Source: an uncultured Oscillospiraceae bacterium
GTDB lineage: Bacteria; Bacillota; Clostridia; Oscillospirales; JAAYXM01
Direction: 5' to 3'
DNA length: 33,579 bases
Assembly (NCBI GenBank): GCA_934646115.1
Contig: CAKUEM010000017.1
Location: 1 to 33,579, forward strand
Under the pieces are notes generated by a model, which saw only the letters and a program-made list of their open reading frames with translations, was not told the DNA's origin and did no database searches. This document shows, piece after piece, positions 31,682 to 33,579 of the stretch. The position numbers and the translations under genes are program-made. How positions within the stretch are numbered: position 1 is the first letter of the stretch; each line of letters begins with the position of its first letter.

Positions 31682-33271
31682 TTACCAGCTGAATTTGGTC
31701 TCTGTTACATTTTGATATGCATCCGCATAGTATTGCAGAAGCTGCTCCACGCCCATGTCCTTAAGTCCTTTCTGGAAGGAATCCCATTCGCTCATCGGCT
31801 TTTGGCGCACCATGAATTTAGAGATCATTTCATAGGTGTAATTCATGCAATCTGAGTATAGATTTTGCGCGTCTTTTTCCACAGCAGGGTCAAATGCCAG
31901 CCAGTTGGTCGGGTTCGTGTTGGTCTCGTTCCACTTGACCGCCTCGTGACCCTGACGCTGCTGCTCTGCGGAATAGGACGCCTCGTTTGCCTCCACTGCG
32001 ATGCGCTGGGTAAGCCCGGTCGTCGCAACGCCATACGCCTGGTTCGCGGTCTCCTCCGGGTTCGGGAGGATAAACTTGCGCACGCCGTCAACCACCTCGT
32101 AGGTCTCGCCCTCCTTGCCCCAGGAGAGCAGGTCGGAACCTTCGTCCGTATACATCCAGTCTAAAAGCTTAAACGCGTTGTCCACGCCATCCTCGCGCCC
32201 GGTGTTGCAGATCACATAACCGCGATAGTCCACATTCGTCTTTGCAAGCTTCCGCTGCGCGGATGCGCTGTCCGCCATCGGCGGCTCCATGATCTCCCAG
32301 GTGTAATCCGGGTTATCCTTGCGGTTCGAGAGGTTAAAGAAGTCAAGACGAACCAGATAATCGAGCATGATAAAGCCGCGATCCGTGGAGACCAGCTCCT
32401 CCCAGCTCTTCGCGTTGATCGTGATATAATCGGGCGGAACCAGCTGCTCATCATAAAGCTTTAAGAAATATTCGATCATCTCTTTGATCTCCGGCTGCTG
32501 CGCGCCGTAGCACCACTTGTTCTCTTTGAAATCATAATAGGTGTAAAGGTTTAAATTGTTTTTCCACTGCGGCGCCATCGGGTCAAACTGGCGCAGCCCG
32601 TCGCGCATGCACACGGGGTAAGAATCGGGATACAGCGCCTTCAGCTTCTTTGCAACCTGATAGACCTCATCCATCGTGGTCGGCACGGCGAGGTTGTTCT
32701 TTTCAAACACATCCTTGCGATACATCCATGTGCGCAGGTTCTGGATCGTGTGCGTGCCGTAGATCGGCGCGGAATAAATTTTCCCATCGCCGCTCAGGCG
32801 CTGGCGCAGAAGCTCCGTGCGCGTTTCCTCCGGAAGGGTGTCTAAAAACTTGGTCATATTGGGCAGCTTATCAAAATGATCGCTCAGGCTGATAAACGCG
32901 CCGCTCGTTGCGTGAATGTCAACGGTCTTTTTGTAGTCCGTATAAAGCAGATCCGGCATCGTGTCCTGCGCTGTCATGAGCAGATTGACCTTTGTCGAAG
33001 CGTCTGTATCCGGAATCGCTTGAATATTAAATGTTGCGCCGGTCGCCTCGGAAAAATATTTCCAGATTTTCCAGTCTGCCTGATATGGCCAACTGGAGGA
33101 CGAAGTAATTACGATCTTTACCGTTGTCGGTGTATTAAATATCTTGCCATCGGTTGCAACGCCCTGCTGCGTCTGCGGTTTCGTGTCGCCGCCTCCGCAG
33201 GAAGCGAGGGAAATTGCCATTATACCTGCCAGCGCCGCCGCGGTTGCGCGCTTTAACAATGCATTTTTCAT
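31682..33271 (-). CDS. ABC-type sugar solute-binding lipoprotein (LplA/YtcQ-like)
   Basis: The product has 529 residues. The ATG at 33271 follows AGGAGGAGCATTCAT. A lipoprotein signal (KNALLKRA, hydrophobic core, LASC) places the acylated Cys at 25. The long family-1 solute-binding fold includes TVKIVITSSSSWPY, MPDLLYTDYKK, RTWMYRKDVFEKNN and LLDWMYTDEGSDLLSWG. Such proteins capture oligosaccharides outside the cell for ABC importers of the LplB/LplC type. No permease gene follows it here; the next gene is the GH20 enzyme. The partner permeases may lie elsewhere in the genome. Confidence 0.9.
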   Translation of the reverse strand: MKNALLKRATAAALAGIMAISLASCGGGDTKPQTQQGVATDGKIFNTPTTVKIVITSSSSWPYQADWKIWKYFSEATGATFNIQAIPDTDASTKVNLLMTAQDTMPDLLYTDYKKTVDIHATSGAFISLSDHFDKLPNMTKFLDTLPEETRTELLRQRLSGDGKIYSAPIYGTHTIQNLRTWMYRKDVFEKNNLAVPTTMDEVYQVAKKLKALYPDSYPVCMRDGLRQFDPMAPQWKNNLNLYTYYDFKENKWCYGAQQPEIKEMIEYFLKLYDEQLVPPDYITINAKSWEELVSTDRGFIMLDYLVRLDFFNLSNRKDNPDYTWEIMEPPMADSASAQRKLAKTNVDYRGYVICNTGREDGVDNAFKLLDWMYTDEGSDLLSWGKEGETYEVVDGVRKFILPNPEETANQAYGVATTGLTQRIAVEANEASYSAEQQRQGHEAVKWNETNTNPTNWLAFDPAVEKDAQNLYSDCMNYTYEMISKFMVRQKPMSEWDSFQKGLKDMGVEQLLQYYADAYQNVTETKFSW

Positions 33272-33314
33272 ATGAATGCTCCTCCTATTCTTTATCGTGG
33301 ATGCAAAACCGGGT

Positions 33315-33355
33315 GGCGCGCCCAAAGCGGGGAAGTGCTACGCTCCCGGCGCGCC
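33315..33355 (-). repeat. G+C-rich hairpin in the leader of the solute-binding operon
   Basis: Two GGCGCGCC octamers (33315-33322 and 33348-33355), each self-complementary and complementary to the other, can form a stem, with AGCG/CGCT inside. It lies about 45-85 bp before the start codon. No T-tract follows on either strand. A role in mRNA stability or translation is possible but unproven. No clear promoter was found in 33272-33399. Confidence 0.45.
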
Positions 33356-33399
33356 GTTTCCGGCAGGATTTAAATTGCAGAGTAATTAAGAACATAATC

Positions 33400-33434
33400 T
33401 ATGTGGAGCAGAAAGTTATTTTCTGCTCCACATA
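33400..33434. repeat. 15-bp-arm inverted repeat (possible terminator or operator)
   Basis: TATGTGGAGCAGAAA and its exact complement surround a 5-bp loop. It lies 37 bp after the stop of the minus-strand SLH gene and upstream of the solute-binding operon. No T-tract follows on the minus strand, so it may be a weak terminator or an operator for the operon. Confidence 0.55.
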
Positions 33435-33471
33435 AAAGGGAGTAAAGGAAGAATTGAATGAGAATGAGAAA

Positions 33472-33579
33472 CTAGTTTTCCATGAACAGAATGCGGTCTA
33501 AAATCACCGCGACCTCGGCGCGCGTCGCCTTGCCCATCGGGTCGATCATGCCGTTCTTGCCGGCGATGATGCCCGCCGC
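33472..33579 (-). CDS. SLH-domain protein, C-terminal end (rest outside window)
   Basis: The visible 35 residues read on the minus strand from the window edge to TAG at 33474-33472. They form the second half of an SLH domain: AAGIIAGKNGMIDPMGKATR followed by AEVAVILDRILFMEN. The pattern GI..G.....DP...ATRAEVA.IL.R is the SLH signature, so the protein is expected to be a wall-bound surface protein ending in SLH. Nothing can be said about its N-terminal function. It is a third SLH protein in this window. Confidence 0.82.
   Translation of the reverse strand, partial: AAGIIAGKNGMIDPMGKATRAEVAVILDRILFMEN

Noticed and set aside
1..33579. CRISPR array, tRNA or rRNA genes
   Set aside because: No regularly spaced repeats and no cloverleaf or rRNA-like sequence were seen on either strand.

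Overview
The window looks like a chromosomal stretch of a Gram-positive, G+C-rich member of the Clostridia, perhaps an uncultured gut lineage such as Christensenellales or Oscillospirales; that placement is inference. It rests on a clostridial-type phosphatidylserine decarboxylase tail (GGST motif), a LysM plus GH18 spore-cortex-lytic type protein, a YitT-family protein, several S-layer-homology (SLH) surface proteins, a LplA/YtcQ-like solute-binding lipoprotein, an [FeFe]-hydrogenase-like protein and strong AGGAGG ribosome binding sites. No tRNA, rRNA, CRISPR array, transposase or integrase was recognised.

Layout. 1-4.2 kb (+ strand): psd 3' end, LysM-GH18 protein, Lrp/AsnC regulator, a decayed tspO gene on the minus strand, a YitT-family membrane protein and a small lipoprotein. 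4.2-7.1 kb (- strand): a tightly overlapping GT2 / GtrA / multi-pass GT-C-like operon that resembles a three-component surface glycosylation system. 7.3-9.9 kb (+): an endolysin-like amidase, a Gfo/Idh/MocA oxidoreductase and a YgjV-like membrane protein of mixed base composition. 10.1-18.05 kb (+): one uninterrupted arginine operon, argG-argH-argC-argJ-argB-argD-argF, behind a promoter overlapped by an ArgR-type operator. Together these make arginine from glutamate; carbamoyl phosphate must come from elsewhere. 18.1-24.5 kb: two large divergently transcribed SLH proteins sharing a 345-bp control region, one with a cohesin-like domain and InlB-type repeats, the other with about seven SwmB-like repeats. 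24.7-25.9 kb: an [FeFe]-hydrogenase-like protein behind a leader with a terminator-like hairpin. 26.0-28.0 kb: a YeiH-family exporter divergent from a LysR regulator, around a 15-bp-arm inverted repeat. 28.2-33.3 kb (-): an operon of a solute-binding lipoprotein, a cytoplasmic GH20-like glycosidase and two amidohydrolase-fold proteins, the second lacking the usual metal ligands. 33.5 kb to the end: the C-terminus of another SLH protein.

The least expected signals are these: a 33-bp direct repeat that duplicates the 3' end of the GH20 gene on either side of the amidohydrolase pair; the metal-competent/metal-deficient amidohydrolase pair; the tspO pseudogene with two conserved Trp positions read as TAG; and the hydrogenase leader hairpin. 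Functional calls come from motifs read by eye; no database search was run.
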